From Shewanella sp. MBTL60-112-B2 (GTDB lineage Bacteria > Pseudomonadota > Gammaproteobacteria > Enterobacterales > Shewanellaceae): a stretch of DNA of 64,000 nucleotides. Shown here one piece after another: positions 8,060 through 17,519 of this stretch. The notes below the pieces were generated by a model. It was not told where the DNA came from. It made no database searches and saw nothing but the letters and a program-made list of their open reading frames with translations. The stretch covers positions 1-64,000 of the forward strand of contig NZ_BPFA01000023.1 of NCBI RefSeq assembly GCF_019655055.1. Direction: 5' to 3'. Position numbers and translations under genes: made by a program. Position 1 is the first letter of the stretch. Each line of letters opens with the position of its first letter.

Positions 8060-8617
8060 TTAACCGGTGTTTCGCTGCTCGATTTTTAAGATACAGGGAG
8101 TTTTGATCACAACCTTTTCGCGCTTATATACTAGTTCGTGTTTATACCAATGTATGTACAAACGCAGCTCGATATTGTCACTAAATCGGTTGCTATTGTA
8201 GAAGTCACGATAGCAGCGACTATGCGCTAAGTAACCACCGTGATAAAGCTTTAGCATACGCTGACCGATATGAATTTCCCGAAAGTCTATTCCATGGGCG
8301 CTATGGTGAGGAAAGTGGTATTCGCCATAGCGATAGAGACCATCCAGCACTTCAATATTTTTGCCCTTGGTTAGCAATGAGCTAATTTGCAGAGCATCGA
8401 CACGGCTCGTCAGACACAGGCCGGTAAGTGCAACACAGCAGAGCACTGCAAGAGTCCAGCGTAAAAACCCTTGCGGTTTAAACCTGCACACCAGTAGCCA
8501 TACCAGTAATGTTGATGCTAGCACCAGCAATAAAGCCAGTTCATAATCGGCCCACTGCCCCGCTTCATAAGCAATAACCCAAGGTGACATCAATCCCCCC
8601 ACCGCATTCAAATCCAT
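8060..8617 (-). CDS. Hypothetical membrane protein
   Basis: 185 residues, family not recognised. Two hydrophobic helices in the N-terminal half (about 26-44 and 53-70), then a polar domain of about 115 residues rich in His, Tyr and Arg (YGEYHFPHHSAHG, LYIHWYKHELVYKRE). The arrangement suggests a membrane-anchored domain outside or inside the inner membrane. The upstream GGGG near the ATG can serve as ribosome site. It has no operon partner: ubiA follows on the same strand upstream side but with a 240-bp gap that holds the ubiA terminator. Confidence 0.6.
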   Translation of the reverse strand: MDLNAVGGLMSPWVIAYEAGQWADYELALLLVLASTLLVWLLVCRFKPQGFLRWTLAVLCCVALTGLCLTSRVDALQISSLLTKGKNIEVLDGLYRYGEYHFPHHSAHGIDFREIHIGQRMLKLYHGGYLAHSRCYRDFYNSNRFSDNIELRLYIHWYKHELVYKREKVVIKTPCILKIEQRNTG

Positions 8618-8812
8618 TTGCTGCTACCCCACTAATACCAATATATTGCTCATCAGTGATAAAGCAGTTATCTAAGCTTAGCCAACCAAGATGTCACTTC
8701 TATGATCCTTAAGAAGCCATGGTTAACGACAACCGTAAGTATAGTCAGAGATCTTCAACTCGTTGTGATATCAACGTCGCGAGGAGGTGAAACACTGCTA
8801 TATTTTAGCCAT

Positions 8813-8842
8813 AAAAAAACGCCTCAAAAGAGGCGTTTTTTT
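8813..8842. terminator. Bidirectional-type terminator after ubiA
   Basis: AAAACGCCTC-AAAA-GAGGCGTTTTTTTT, a long GC stem with A and T tails on both sides, 16 nt downstream of the ubiA stop on the minus strand. Confidence 0.85.
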
Positions 8843-8857
8843 TGGCTCGGCAAGCGA

Positions 8858-9724
8858 TTAACCAATAATTAAGTAGTCCAGTAATAATGCAGTAAATAAC
8901 ACCATACCGGCCCAGTTATTATTCAGAAAAGCGGTGAAACATGGCGCTCGTTCTCGGCCATAGATCAACTTTTGTTGGTACAAGCCAAAGCCAATAAAAG
9001 CCGCAATGCCTAAGGCATAGATCTCGCCTCGGCCAGCAACCAATCCGGCAATAATAAAGCAGCTCAATGCTGCAATTTGGAATAGCGCGATAATATGCCT
9101 ATCAAAACGACCAAATAGGATCGCCGTCGACTTGATGCCAACCTTTAAATCATCATCTCTATCAACCATGGCATACATGGTGTCGTAAGCCACCGTCCAG
9201 CACCAGTTAGCTGCAAATAACCACCACGCCTCAACAGGAACTGTGCCTGTTTGCGCGGCATATGCCATAGGAATAGACCAACTCCATACCGTCCCTAAGA
9301 ACATCTGCGGCATATTGGTATAGCGTTTGGTAAAGGGGTAGATGATGGTAAGAATGATACCAACAACCGATAGCTGTACCACCAGCGGGTTTAGCATTAG
9401 CACTAAGCCAAAGGAAAACAAGGCTACAGCTAAAAACAGTAACAAGGCTTCTTTACTGGAAACCTCACCGCTAGCTAGTGGCCGCGCTTTGGTGCGCTCA
9501 ACATGGGCATCGAGCTTTCTATCGGCATAATCGTTAATGATGCAGCCACAAGCCCGCATCGAAAATACGCCAATCACAAAAATAATAAAGACTTTTAGAT
9601 CGGGTAACCCACCAGCAGCAAAAGTTAAGGCCATTAAACATGGCCACATTAACAACAAGGTACCAATGGGACGGTCCATACGCGCGAGTCGCATATAAAC
9701 GTCTAGTTTATCCCTTAAATTCAT
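8858..9724 (-). CDS. ubiA: 4-hydroxybenzoate octaprenyltransferase
   Basis: 288 residues, full length for UbiA, with 7-9 transmembrane helices. Both Asp-rich prenyl-diphosphate sites are present: NDYADRKLDAHVERTKARPL (about 68-87) and YAMVDRDDDLKVGIKS (about 184-199). It transfers the octaprenyl chain to 4-hydroxybenzoate at the inner membrane, the second step of ubiquinone synthesis. ubiC is not adjacent. The gene has its own terminator at 8813 and lies downstream of the uvrD terminator, so it is likely monocistronic. Confidence 0.95.
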   Translation of the reverse strand: MNLRDKLDVYMRLARMDRPIGTLLLMWPCLMALTFAAGGLPDLKVFIIFVIGVFSMRACGCIINDYADRKLDAHVERTKARPLASGEVSSKEALLLFLAVALFSFGLVLMLNPLVVQLSVVGIILTIIYPFTKRYTNMPQMFLGTVWSWSIPMAYAAQTGTVPVEAWWLFAANWCWTVAYDTMYAMVDRDDDLKVGIKSTAILFGRFDRHIIALFQIAALSCFIIAGLVAGRGEIYALGIAAFIGFGLYQQKLIYGRERAPCFTAFLNNNWAGMVLFTALLLDYLIIG

Positions 9725-9840
9725 GATTAGGCTCTCCTACAACGTCTTCGGCCTTTAGTTTTGTAACCGCATTATGACTGAGCTGTAACAGTATTCAACC
9801 AGTATCGAGATAAATAAAACCTATGCTGGTTTTATCGGCT

Positions 9841-9876
9841 AAAAATAAGGCTGAGTCTACGCTCAGCCTTATTTTT
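9841..9876 (-). terminator. Terminator after uvrD
   Basis: AAAAATAAGGCTGAG / CTCAGCCTTATTTTT, a 15-pair perfect stem with six-nt loop, directly after the uvrD stop on the minus strand. Confidence 0.85.
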
Positions 9877-9898
9877 AGTTTTAACTTATTTAGCTCAA

Positions 9899-12064
9899 TT
9901 ACACCGTTTCTAAGCGTGCGTAAGCGATGACTAACCACTTACTGCCCACGTCGAAAAAGTTAACCTGAATACGCGCCTGTGCACCACTACCTTCGTAGTT
10001 AGTCACAGTGCCTTCGCCAAACTTTGGATGCATCACACGCTGGCCAATCTTAAAACCTGATTCGTTAAATGCGCTATCTTGCTTACTAAAGCGACTGCTT
10101 ACCGCTGGCGCAGAAACCTGAGTTCGCATACGAATTTCCTGCACATATTGCTCAGGAATTTCTTTTACAAAGCGTGATGGTCTAGCGAAGCTTTCACGGC
10201 CATAAATACGGCGAGATTCTGCATAGGTGATATACAGCTTCTGCATCGCGCGGGTCATACCCACATAACAAAGGCGGCGCTCTTCATCGAGACGATCGCC
10301 CTCATCTATCGCCATTTGACTTGGGAACAAACCCTCTTCGACTCCCGCCATAAATACCATAGGGAACTCTAGACCTTTGGCCGAGTGCAGTGTCATTAAC
10401 TGCACCGCATCGGTAAACTCATCGGCCTGACCTTCACCAGCTTCTAACGCCGCATGAGACAAGAAGGCATTAAGCTCGCCCATATCTTCAATCTCTTCAG
10501 GCATCACAAAGCTGCGAGCGGCTGTCACTAATTCTTCTAAGTTCTCTACACGAGCACGAGCTTTTTCACTCTTCTCAGCCTCGTACATAGCCTTTAGGCC
10601 TGACGTTTGGATAACGTGATCTGTCATGCGGTGCAAAGATTGCTCGTCAGTATCCATTCTCATGGCGACAATCAGATCCATAAAACCACGTACCGCATTG
10701 GCGGCGCGGCCGTTAAGGACTTTCTCTTCCAGTAAGCGAATACTCGCTTCCCACAAGGTCATTTCTTGCTGACGTGCGGTAGTTCGGATGATCTCTAAGG
10801 TGCGATCACCAATACCACGAGTTGGGGTGTTAACGACACGTTCAAACGCCGCGTCGTCATTCTTGTTATTGATTAGGCGCAGGTAGCCCATGGCGTCTTT
10901 AATCTCTTGGCGTTCGAAGAAACGCAGGCCGCCATAAATTCTGTAAGCGATACCTTTATGTAATAAGGCTTCTTCCAGTACCCGTGATTGAGCGTTAGAT
11001 CGATATAAAATGGCGCAGTCTTCTAGCTTGCCGCCTTCATCTTGCCAGTCGGTAATACGACCAACAATAAAGCGCGCTTCGTCCATTTCGTTAAAGGCAC
11101 AGTAAAGGCCAATTGGCTCACCGTCTTTGTCATCGGTCCAAAGCTTTTTACCCATACGATCAGGGTTATTGGCAATCAACTCATTCGATGCATTTAGAAT
11201 GTTACCGCTGGAGCGATAGTTCTGCTCCAACCGAATCGTTTGTGCTGCCGGGAAGTCGGCTAAGAACTTATGCAAGTTCTCAACCTGAGCGCCACGCCAG
11301 CCGTAAATAGACTGGTCGTCATCACCAACAATCATCACATTGGCCGTAGAGCCTGCAAGTACACGGATCCAGGCATATTGAATGGCGTTGGTATCTTGAA
11401 ACTCGTCCACCAAGATATGTTTAAATCTGTCTTGGTAATGATCCAATATATGCGGCTTGTTGAGCCACAGTTCATGAGCTCGAAGTAAGATTTCGGCAAA
11501 ATCCACCAAACCTGCGCGGTCGCATGAGTCTTGATAGATTTGATAAATCTTCAGTAAGTTTTGCTCAATAGGAAACCCGCCAGCATCGATATGTGATGGG
11601 CGTAGACCTAGGTCTTTCTTACCATTGATGTAGCCTTGCGCTTGTCTTGGCGGATATTGCTTTTCGTCCAAGTTAAGGCTTTTTAGAATACGTTTGATTA
11701 GACGCAGTTGATCGTCTGAATCTAAGATCTGGAAGCTCTCAGGCAGATTGGCATCTTTATAATGGGTGCGCAGCAAACGGTGTGCTAAGCCGTGAAAAGT
11801 GCCTATCCACATGCGGCTCATATTGCCACCAGCAACCTTCTCAACACGTTCTCGCATCTCTTTTGCCGCTTTATTGGTAAAGGTTACCGCTAAAATTGCA
11901 TAAGGGCTTTGCTGTTCAACCTGCATCAACCAGGCAATTCTGTGGGTGAGTACCCGCGTTTTGCCACTACCCGCGCCCGCTAATACCAGCATGCTAGATT
12001 GCGGTGCACCAACAGCTTCACGCTGCTTGTCGTTTAGGCCGTCAAGTAAAGATGATACGTCCAT
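9899..12064 (-). CDS. uvrD: DNA helicase II (UvrD)
   Basis: 721 residues from the ATG at 12064, which has GGAGG five nt upstream; a TTG four codons earlier overlaps that site and is unlikely. Superfamily 1 helicase motifs in order: Walker A AGAGSGKTRVL (about 32), motif Ia VTFTNKAAKEMRERV, GTFHGLAHRLLR, Walker B HILVDEFQDTN, motif III DDDQSIYGWRGA, motif IV RLEQNYRS, TLHSAKGLEFPMVF and the VGMTRA motif VI. The C-terminal tail ends in the conserved GQRVMHPKFGEGTV segment that binds RNA polymerase in UvrD/PcrA. It unwinds DNA 3'-5' in nucleotide excision and mismatch repair. Confidence 0.97.
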   Translation of the reverse strand: MDVSSLLDGLNDKQREAVGAPQSSMLVLAGAGSGKTRVLTHRIAWLMQVEQQSPYAILAVTFTNKAAKEMRERVEKVAGGNMSRMWIGTFHGLAHRLLRTHYKDANLPESFQILDSDDQLRLIKRILKSLNLDEKQYPPRQAQGYINGKKDLGLRPSHIDAGGFPIEQNLLKIYQIYQDSCDRAGLVDFAEILLRAHELWLNKPHILDHYQDRFKHILVDEFQDTNAIQYAWIRVLAGSTANVMIVGDDDQSIYGWRGAQVENLHKFLADFPAAQTIRLEQNYRSSGNILNASNELIANNPDRMGKKLWTDDKDGEPIGLYCAFNEMDEARFIVGRITDWQDEGGKLEDCAILYRSNAQSRVLEEALLHKGIAYRIYGGLRFFERQEIKDAMGYLRLINNKNDDAAFERVVNTPTRGIGDRTLEIIRTTARQQEMTLWEASIRLLEEKVLNGRAANAVRGFMDLIVAMRMDTDEQSLHRMTDHVIQTSGLKAMYEAEKSEKARARVENLEELVTAARSFVMPEEIEDMGELNAFLSHAALEAGEGQADEFTDAVQLMTLHSAKGLEFPMVFMAGVEEGLFPSQMAIDEGDRLDEERRLCYVGMTRAMQKLYITYAESRRIYGRESFARPSRFVKEIPEQYVQEIRMRTQVSAPAVSSRFSKQDSAFNESGFKIGQRVMHPKFGEGTVTNYEGSGAQARIQVNFFDVGSKWLVIAYARLETV

Positions 12065-12164
12065 TATTGCCTCCAAAAAATCAGGCGGGCAGTATAACAG
12101 AAGCGAGGAACTCGGGGATAGAATAAGCGCGATTGCACTGGGTTAAAATCGGAGAGGAAATGAT

Positions 12165-12194
12165 ATTACCGAAGTGAGGGGTCACTTCGGTAAT
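12165..12194. repeat. Perfect inverted repeat after ridA
   Basis: ATTACCGAAGTGA-GGGG-TCACTTCGGTAAT, a 13-pair stem with a four-nt loop just beyond the RidA gene end. There is no T-run, so it may stabilise a 3' end rather than terminate. Confidence 0.6.
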
Positions 12195-12200
12195 GGGGTA

Positions 12201-12554
12201 TTAAGCTTTTTCAGCAGCTACCACTGAAATTTCAACTAATAGTGCATCACGAGCCATCTTAGCTTCTACACATGCACGAGCAGGTGCGTGGCCAGCAGGC
12301 ACCCATGCATCCCACACTGCGTTCATTTCAGCAAAGTACTGCATATCTTTAATGTAAATTGTGGCTGATAAGATGTGCTCTCTATCGCTGCCAGCTTGCT
12401 CGAGTAGTGCATCGACCTTTTCAAGCATGGTACGTGTTTGCTCGGTAATATCTTGTTCTGCATCTTTGGCCACCTGACCACATAGATAGATGGTGCCATT
12501 ATGCTTAACGATGCGGCTCATGCGGGCGGCAGTTTCAATTCTTTCAATTGTCAT
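12201..12554 (-). CDS. RidA/YjgF/UK114-family protein
   Basis: 117 residues, standard length. Segments typical of the family are NGTIYLCGQVAKDAEQDITEQT, a HILSATIYIKDM core, and the signature PAGHAPARACVEAKMARDALLVEISVVA, including the Arg that binds the substrate carboxylate. RidA proteins are trimeric deaminases of reactive enamine/imine intermediates from PLP enzymes. This variant (GHAPARA) belongs to a broader YjgF subgroup whose substrate is not defined. Monocistronic. Confidence 0.88.
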   Translation of the reverse strand: MTIERIETAARMSRIVKHNGTIYLCGQVAKDAEQDITEQTRTMLEKVDALLEQAGSDREHILSATIYIKDMQYFAEMNAVWDAWVPAGHAPARACVEAKMARDALLVEISVVAAEKA

Positions 12555-12942
12555 ATTTAGCTCTTTTACTCAATTAATTGCGGTAATAAGCACAATTCTA
12601 AATAAGATTACCTTGATTAGCATCTGATTTATCTATGAAAACTTTTTAAGACTCAAGCGGATGTTTTGTTACATATAAGCGTATTTACCATTTACTGATT
12701 TAAGTCCTATACTTAGTTGCAATGTGATCAACGGATTTGATTTCTGAACATTTATCTAAATATTTAAAGGACTAAATATGAATTACCTAATACTTCTGCA
12801 AACTCAGCCCTATACCGCTACGCACATGGCCTTATGCCTATCCCCTTAACGCCACAATCAGCATGACCTCAGTAAACTGGCTTGTCCGATTTAATTTAGC
12901 CGCAAGAGAGCAAGTTTAATTGTCAAACTCTGGATGTGATGT
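12555..12942. other. Intergenic region upstream of the PAS-GGDEF-EAL gene
   Basis: 388 bp. It contains promoters for the divergent RidA and GGDEF-EAL genes. AATGTGATC near 12720 is a CRP-type half-site without a matching second half. A 23-codon ORF at 12778-12849 with AAAGGA upstream is possible but unsupported. Confidence 0.35.
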
Positions 12943-15021
12943 ATGCAAATCAGTAAAATTTTTTCTATAAATCCATGGCACCTATGCCTTCTAATGACGA
13001 TTTCAACCGTTACACTAGGCATACTTTGGGTATTCAGCTCGCCATCACAAGGCCCTGAAATACAGATAGTTATCCCCTTACTTTTATCCGCTAACATCGC
13101 CCTTCTCGGCGCGCTTTGGCTGTATTTTTATCAACAGCCCTCGCAGATACAAACGCCTGAAGATGAGAGTTCGACTGATATTGGGCAATCGCCTAACGCC
13201 CAATCCAATGTCGCTAAGTTCCACTCATTAAAACAATTACAAGCCAAGCGAGAACTACGCGCTAAACACAAACAGCGCAAAACGGAACAAGAGCTGTTAC
13301 AAGAGGACGTTCAAGCAAATAATCCACTTCTTCAGGCTGTGTTAGAGTCGGCTGCGGTTGCTATTTATGCCATCGACGATAAAGGAAAGTGCATCTTTGC
13401 CAACCCCATATGTGCTCAGTTACTCGGATACTCTAGCCCTGCACAACTACTAAATTCCGATATGCAGGAGCTGTTCTATCAAAATAATCCCTCTAACGAA
13501 GTGGCGCAGCAACTCGATAATGGAGAGATTAAGGAAGATATTTTTTGGCGAGCCGACGGCAGCAGCTTTCCTGTCGATTACAAATCACAACCTCTCGCAC
13601 TACAGAACAAAAAAGATGGTGCCGTGATCTCTTTTTATGACAATAGCGAGCGCCGAGAAGCTGAAGCACTTATTCGCCATCAAGCCCATTACGATACCTT
13701 AACTGACCTACCTAACCGATTCTCCGCCCTAAAACGGCTTGAGCAATTAGTCGAAGCCAGTGAGAGAAGCGGCCAGAAGATTGCAGTTATCTTTCTCGAT
13801 CTGGATGATTTCAAGAAGATTAACGACTCCTTAGGCCATGAAGCCGGTGACCAACTACTTATCAGCGCATCAAAGCGCTTACTTGATGCCACTAGAGCAG
13901 AAGATACTGTAGGGCGCCTAGGGGGAGATGAATTCATCATATTACTCGATGATCTGTCGAGTGCCAGTGACGCCCAACCTCTAGCAGAGAATTTAATTGG
14001 TGGATTTAGAAAGCCTTTCTATATCAATAACCGGCAACTAGTGCTTACCGCCAGTATAGGTATCGCCATCTATCCTAATGACGGCGAAACTCCATCCGAG
14101 CTGCTACGAAATGCCGACTCGGCCATGTATCACACCAAAAGTATTGGCCGAAATACCTACTCCTACTTCACTCACGCGATGAATAAAGAAGTATCACGCC
14201 GCCTGGCAATTGAAGAGCAGATCCACGGAGCCATAGAGAGAGAGGAACTGCAAGCTCACTTTCAAATTCAACTCGATATCCGAGATGGCAGTATTATGGG
14301 AGCCGAAGCCCTACTTCGCTGGAATAACCCAACCCTAGGCAGCGTATCACCTGCCGAATTCATTCCAATTGCCGAGCAAACGGGAGTGATAGAATCAATG
14401 GGGGAGTTTATTCTCGAACAAGCGCTAGAAGCTGCGCGCACTTGGCAGAAGAAGTTTAATGACAACTTTAGGGTCGCCATTAACCTGTCACCAAGGCAAT
14501 TTAGAAATCCAAACCTAGTCCAGATCATCATAGATCAAGTTAACAATTTTGGCATGAACCCCGATTCCCTAGAACTCGAGATCACCGAAGGTGTACTGCT
14601 GAGTGGCCATGCCTACACTTTGGATGCTCTAAAACAACTAAGTCATGCCGGTTTTTGTATCTCCATGGATGATTTTGGTACAGGCTACTCTTCGCTCAGT
14701 TACCTCAGAACCTATCCTTTTCAGATCCTTAAAATTGATCGCAGCTTCATTAACGATATGAATAAAGACGGTAAGAGTAACGAGCTGATCATCGCCACTA
14801 TCGAGATGGCTCACGCTCTAGGGATCAGAGTTATTGCCGAAGGGGTCGAGACTCAAGAGCAGTTAGATGAACTTAGCTTTATGATGTGTGATTATGCTCA
14901 AGGCTTTCTAATCAGTAAGGTTGTGCCTCTAAAAGAGTTACTCGAAATTGGTGCTCACTATAAGGAGATCCACGAAAACCTTGCGACTCAAGAGCAACCT
15001 ATTCCGCTAACTGCCATGTAA
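12943..15021 (+). CDS. Membrane-anchored PAS-GGDEF-EAL c-di-GMP enzyme
   Basis: 692 residues. Two N-terminal membrane helices (about 13-33 and 43-62), a charged linker likely to form a coiled coil (about 85-120), a PAS domain (about 125-235), a GGDEF domain and an EAL domain. The diguanylate cyclase motif is intact (GGDEF at 327-331) and has an inhibitory RxxD site, RAED, nine residues before it. The EAL phosphodiesterase keeps its metal and catalytic residues: EALLRW (455), NLSPRQF, ELEITEG, DDFGTGYSS (576), LKIDRSF and AEGVET. It can in principle both make and break c-di-GMP. Which activity dominates cannot be read from sequence. Single gene. Confidence 0.93.
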   Translation: MQISKIFSINPWHLCLLMTISTVTLGILWVFSSPSQGPEIQIVIPLLLSANIALLGALWLYFYQQPSQIQTPEDESSTDIGQSPNAQSNVAKFHSLKQLQAKRELRAKHKQRKTEQELLQEDVQANNPLLQAVLESAAVAIYAIDDKGKCIFANPICAQLLGYSSPAQLLNSDMQELFYQNNPSNEVAQQLDNGEIKEDIFWRADGSSFPVDYKSQPLALQNKKDGAVISFYDNSERREAEALIRHQAHYDTLTDLPNRFSALKRLEQLVEASERSGQKIAVIFLDLDDFKKINDSLGHEAGDQLLISASKRLLDATRAEDTVGRLGGDEFIILLDDLSSASDAQPLAENLIGGFRKPFYINNRQLVLTASIGIAIYPNDGETPSELLRNADSAMYHTKSIGRNTYSYFTHAMNKEVSRRLAIEEQIHGAIEREELQAHFQIQLDIRDGSIMGAEALLRWNNPTLGSVSPAEFIPIAEQTGVIESMGEFILEQALEAARTWQKKFNDNFRVAINLSPRQFRNPNLVQIIIDQVNNFGMNPDSLELEITEGVLLSGHAYTLDALKQLSHAGFCISMDDFGTGYSSLSYLRTYPFQILKIDRSFINDMNKDGKSNELIIATIEMAHALGIRVIAEGVETQEQLDELSFMMCDYAQGFLISKVVPLKELLEIGAHYKEIHENLATQEQPIPLTAM

Positions 15022-15026
15022 TTAAA

Positions 15027-15060
15027 TGGTCAATGCCGTCAAGACTGACGGCATTGACCA
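15027..15060. repeat. Inverted repeat between convergent genes
   Basis: GGTCAATGCCGTCA-AGAC-TGACGGCATTGACC, a 14-pair stem between the GGDEF-EAL gene and the convergent Nudix gene. It probably marks the 3' ends of both transcripts, although the T-run is missing. Confidence 0.6.
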
Positions 15061-15092
15061 TGACCGATATCGCTATGACCTAAAAAGAAACG

Positions 15093-15506
15093 TCAGAACT
15101 TGCGGCTAACCACTACGCCGTCATAACTAAGGCAATCCTCTATCCTCTGCCTTTGTACCTTAGATAATCTTGAAACGGGTGTGTAGTGATATTCGCTATG
15201 CTCTTCACTAAGGCATATGGTGTGAGAGTCATCGAGTTCACAAAAGAAGATAAAGGCTTGCGAGTCATACGCTTGGTGATAGTAAACACCGGTAAGACAC
15301 TTAACCTGCACTAGAACCCCCAGCTCTTCTTGGCATTCACGTAGCAGCGCTTCATGAATAGTCTCATTTGGCTCCAATGCCCCGCCAGGCAGCCCCCAAC
15401 GACAGTCACCATAGTTGGCCTTTAACAGTAAGACGCTCGGTTCGCTGACACCCGGTTTTAAGATCACCGCGTGGCTACTAAGCCTAAACTTATCATTAAA
15501 TGCCAT
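15093..15506 (-). CDS. Nudix hydrolase
   Basis: 137 residues from the ATG at 15506 (AAGGCGAGG upstream); the longer frame begins further upstream without a good site. The Nudix box is complete: G-x5-E-x7-RECQEELGV, within GGALEPNETIHEALLREC. Such enzymes hydrolyse nucleoside diphosphates linked to another moiety with Mg2+. The substrate is unknown. It lies just downstream of the SPFH operon on the same strand but a terminator at 15573 separates them. Confidence 0.85.
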   Translation of the reverse strand: MAFNDKFRLSSHAVILKPGVSEPSVLLLKANYGDCRWGLPGGALEPNETIHEALLRECQEELGVLVQVKCLTGVYYHQAYDSQAFIFFCELDDSHTICLSEEHSEYHYTPVSRLSKVQRQRIEDCLSYDGVVVSRKF

Positions 15507-15572
15507 AGTACCTCGCCTTATCGTTTTTAAACTCAATGAATCTAATATGGAACCGATAGCTGCCAAATAAAA

Positions 15573-15600
15573 ATGCTAGCTCCATTACAGGAGCTAGCAT
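15573..15600 (-). terminator. Terminator of the NfeD-SPFH operon
   Basis: ATGCTAGCTCC / GGAGCTAGCAT, 11 pairs, followed by TTTTT on the minus strand, 28 nt after the second SPFH gene. Confidence 0.85.
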
Positions 15601-15627
15601 CAATACTTTAGCGACAGCCAGAATCGG

Positions 15628-16563
15628 CTAGTCTTTAGCTTCTTCTAGACCTATGCTATTCATCCAGTGATCGAAGTCCATCATATTACCAGGTAAGATA
15701 ACCTTACTCTTACCAGTACTGACTCCATCAAGCTGCTTAAGGTACTGAGCACCGAGTTGCATACGCACCACATTCTTGCCGCCTGGCGCCGCAATCACAG
15801 TTGCCATACGCTCAATCGACTCCGCCGTGGCTCGGGCAATGGTTAAGATCTCTTCCCCTTTACCTTCCGCTTCATTAATACGGCGCTGCATTTCACCTTC
15901 TGAATGGTTAATAGTTTCTGCTTTTATACCTTCAGAGCGATTAATCTTACTCTGCTTATCACCTTCACTCTTTGCCAGTAATGCACGACGCTCACGCTCT
16001 GCATTGACCTGCATCTCCATGGCATTTTTTACCGTTTCAGGCGGGGTGATATTCTTAATCTCATAACGGTGAACACGAATTCCCCACATAGCGCCCGCTT
16101 GGTCCAACACTTCTACCACTTTAGCGCTAATCACATCACGCTCTTCGAAGGTACGATCTAGATCTAGGGTACCAATGACACTTCGAGTTGTTGTCTGTGC
16201 CAACTGAATTGCCGCATAACGGTAGTCAGTGACACCGTAGCTCGCCTTTACAGGATCGATTACAGAGATATAGATAACCCCATCGACTTCAACATTAACC
16301 TCATCACAAGAGAAGCACTCCTGTGGTGGCACATCAATGGTTTCCTCTTTTAAGTCGTGGATATACGCTACCTTATCGACAAAAGGCACCAAGGCATGAA
16401 AGCCTGCGTCTAAGGTTGAATGATATTTACCTAGACGTTCAACGATGTAAGCAGACTTTGTCGGCACGAGACGAATCGACTGAAATAGCTTAATCACGAA
16501 GATGGCAAAGATAAGGCCCCAGATAGCCATTACAATCAAATCTGTATTAATTCCAGCAATCAT
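15628..16563 (-). CDS. SPFH/stomatin-family membrane protein (paralogue 2)
   Basis: 311 residues. One N-terminal membrane helix (about 8-28), then an SPFH domain (RLVPTKSAYIVERLGKYH ... YEIKNITPPETV) and a C-terminal coiled coil with ERERRALLAKSEG and imperfect SEGxxQ repeats. Related to QmcA and stomatins, which form large ring-shaped membrane assemblies and scaffold microdomains. The start overlaps the stop of the preceding paralogue by one base (TAATG), so the two are translationally coupled. It probably assembles with that paralogue and the NfeD protein. Confidence 0.9.
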   Translation of the reverse strand: MIAGINTDLIVMAIWGLIFAIFVIKLFQSIRLVPTKSAYIVERLGKYHSTLDAGFHALVPFVDKVAYIHDLKEETIDVPPQECFSCDEVNVEVDGVIYISVIDPVKASYGVTDYRYAAIQLAQTTTRSVIGTLDLDRTFEERDVISAKVVEVLDQAGAMWGIRVHRYEIKNITPPETVKNAMEMQVNAERERRALLAKSEGDKQSKINRSEGIKAETINHSEGEMQRRINEAEGKGEEILTIARATAESIERMATVIAAPGGKNVVRMQLGAQYLKQLDGVSTGKSKVILPGNMMDFDHWMNSIGLEEAKD

Positions 16564-17492
16564 TAGCGTGCTCCTTTCAATGAGTTGGCAGACACTGCGT
16601 GAGTGACCTGTTCCATGCCTTCAAAGAATCCTTCAATTTTAGCGAGCTCAGCTGGTACGACAGACACATCGGCCTCATCCAATATCTTGCCAACCTGAGT
16701 AATAAACTGCTCTTTAAGCTGCATATTCATCGCTTCATGACCGCCCTCTTTTGCCAGCGCAGTAGAAACAAGCTCCATGCCTTCAGCCTTAGCTCGGGCG
16801 ATAATAGCAATCTCTTGTGCGGTACCTTTCGCCTCGTTAATACGGCGCTGCTTCTCACCTTCTGATAGATTAATCGCTTCTTGACGTTCGCCTTCTGACA
16901 GGTTAATCATCGCCGCTTTTTCTGCATTGGCCAGAGTGATTTCGGCGCGCTTACTGCGCTCCGCTTCCATCTGTTTCTCTAGGGTGTGAATGACTTTGCG
17001 TGATGGGGTGATGTTCTTAATCTCGTAACGTAGCACCTTGATCCCCCAAGGATCTGAAGCCTTATCGATTTCACGTACGATTGACTCGTTCAGGCTATCT
17101 CGCTCTGAGAAGGTTTGGCTTAGACTTAGCTTACCTATCTCTGAGCGCATGGTGGTTTGCGCTAGGTTTACCGCGGCGCGTCGGTAATCTTCAATACCGT
17201 AACTGGCAAGCTTACCGTCCATCACTTTTAAATAGACTAAACCATCAACTTCTAGCTGGGTGTTATCTTTTGAAATACAGCTTTGCGGGGGCACATCGAG
17301 TACCTGCTCGCGGATCTCATGCTTATAGGCCACGCGATCAAAAAATGGGATAAGAAAGTGAAATCCGGGCTGTAGCACGGTGCGAAACTTACCTAAGCGC
17401 TCAATCACATTGACCTCACGCATAGGGACAATTAGCAGTAATTTATAGAGGATAAAAAACACAAATAGAACAAAGAGTGTAAATGCGAACAT
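16563..17492 (-). CDS. SPFH/stomatin-family membrane protein (paralogue 1)
   Basis: 309 residues, alignable over its length to the following gene. N-terminal membrane helix (about 2-22), SPFH core (REVNVIERLGKFRTVLQPGFHFLIPFFDRVAY), a conserved RYEIKNITPSRKV segment and coiled-coil repeats of the form NLSEGExQ. QmcA/stomatin-like membrane scaffold. The middle gene of an NfeD-SPFH-SPFH operon. The tandem pair suggests a hetero-oligomer, as in HflK/HflC, but these are not HflK/C: no protease partner or Pro-rich N-terminus is present. Confidence 0.9.
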   Translation of the reverse strand: MFAFTLFVLFVFFILYKLLLIVPMREVNVIERLGKFRTVLQPGFHFLIPFFDRVAYKHEIREQVLDVPPQSCISKDNTQLEVDGLVYLKVMDGKLASYGIEDYRRAAVNLAQTTMRSEIGKLSLSQTFSERDSLNESIVREIDKASDPWGIKVLRYEIKNITPSRKVIHTLEKQMEAERSKRAEITLANAEKAAMINLSEGERQEAINLSEGEKQRRINEAKGTAQEIAIIARAKAEGMELVSTALAKEGGHEAMNMQLKEQFITQVGKILDEADVSVVPAELAKIEGFFEGMEQVTHAVSANSLKGAR

Positions 17493-17519
17493 AGAGAGGT
17501 CCCTTCCTGGGTTAACTAA

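Noticed and set aside
8140..8152. TACCAAT motifs at 8147, 8635, 45402 and 52229 as further MITE ends
   Set aside because: Only 7-8 bases match and no partner end or internal sequence is present; compatible with chance.
12778..12849. 23-codon ORF with AAAGGA upstream
   Set aside because: Too short and without a recognisable leader-peptide pattern or attenuator; no support for translation.
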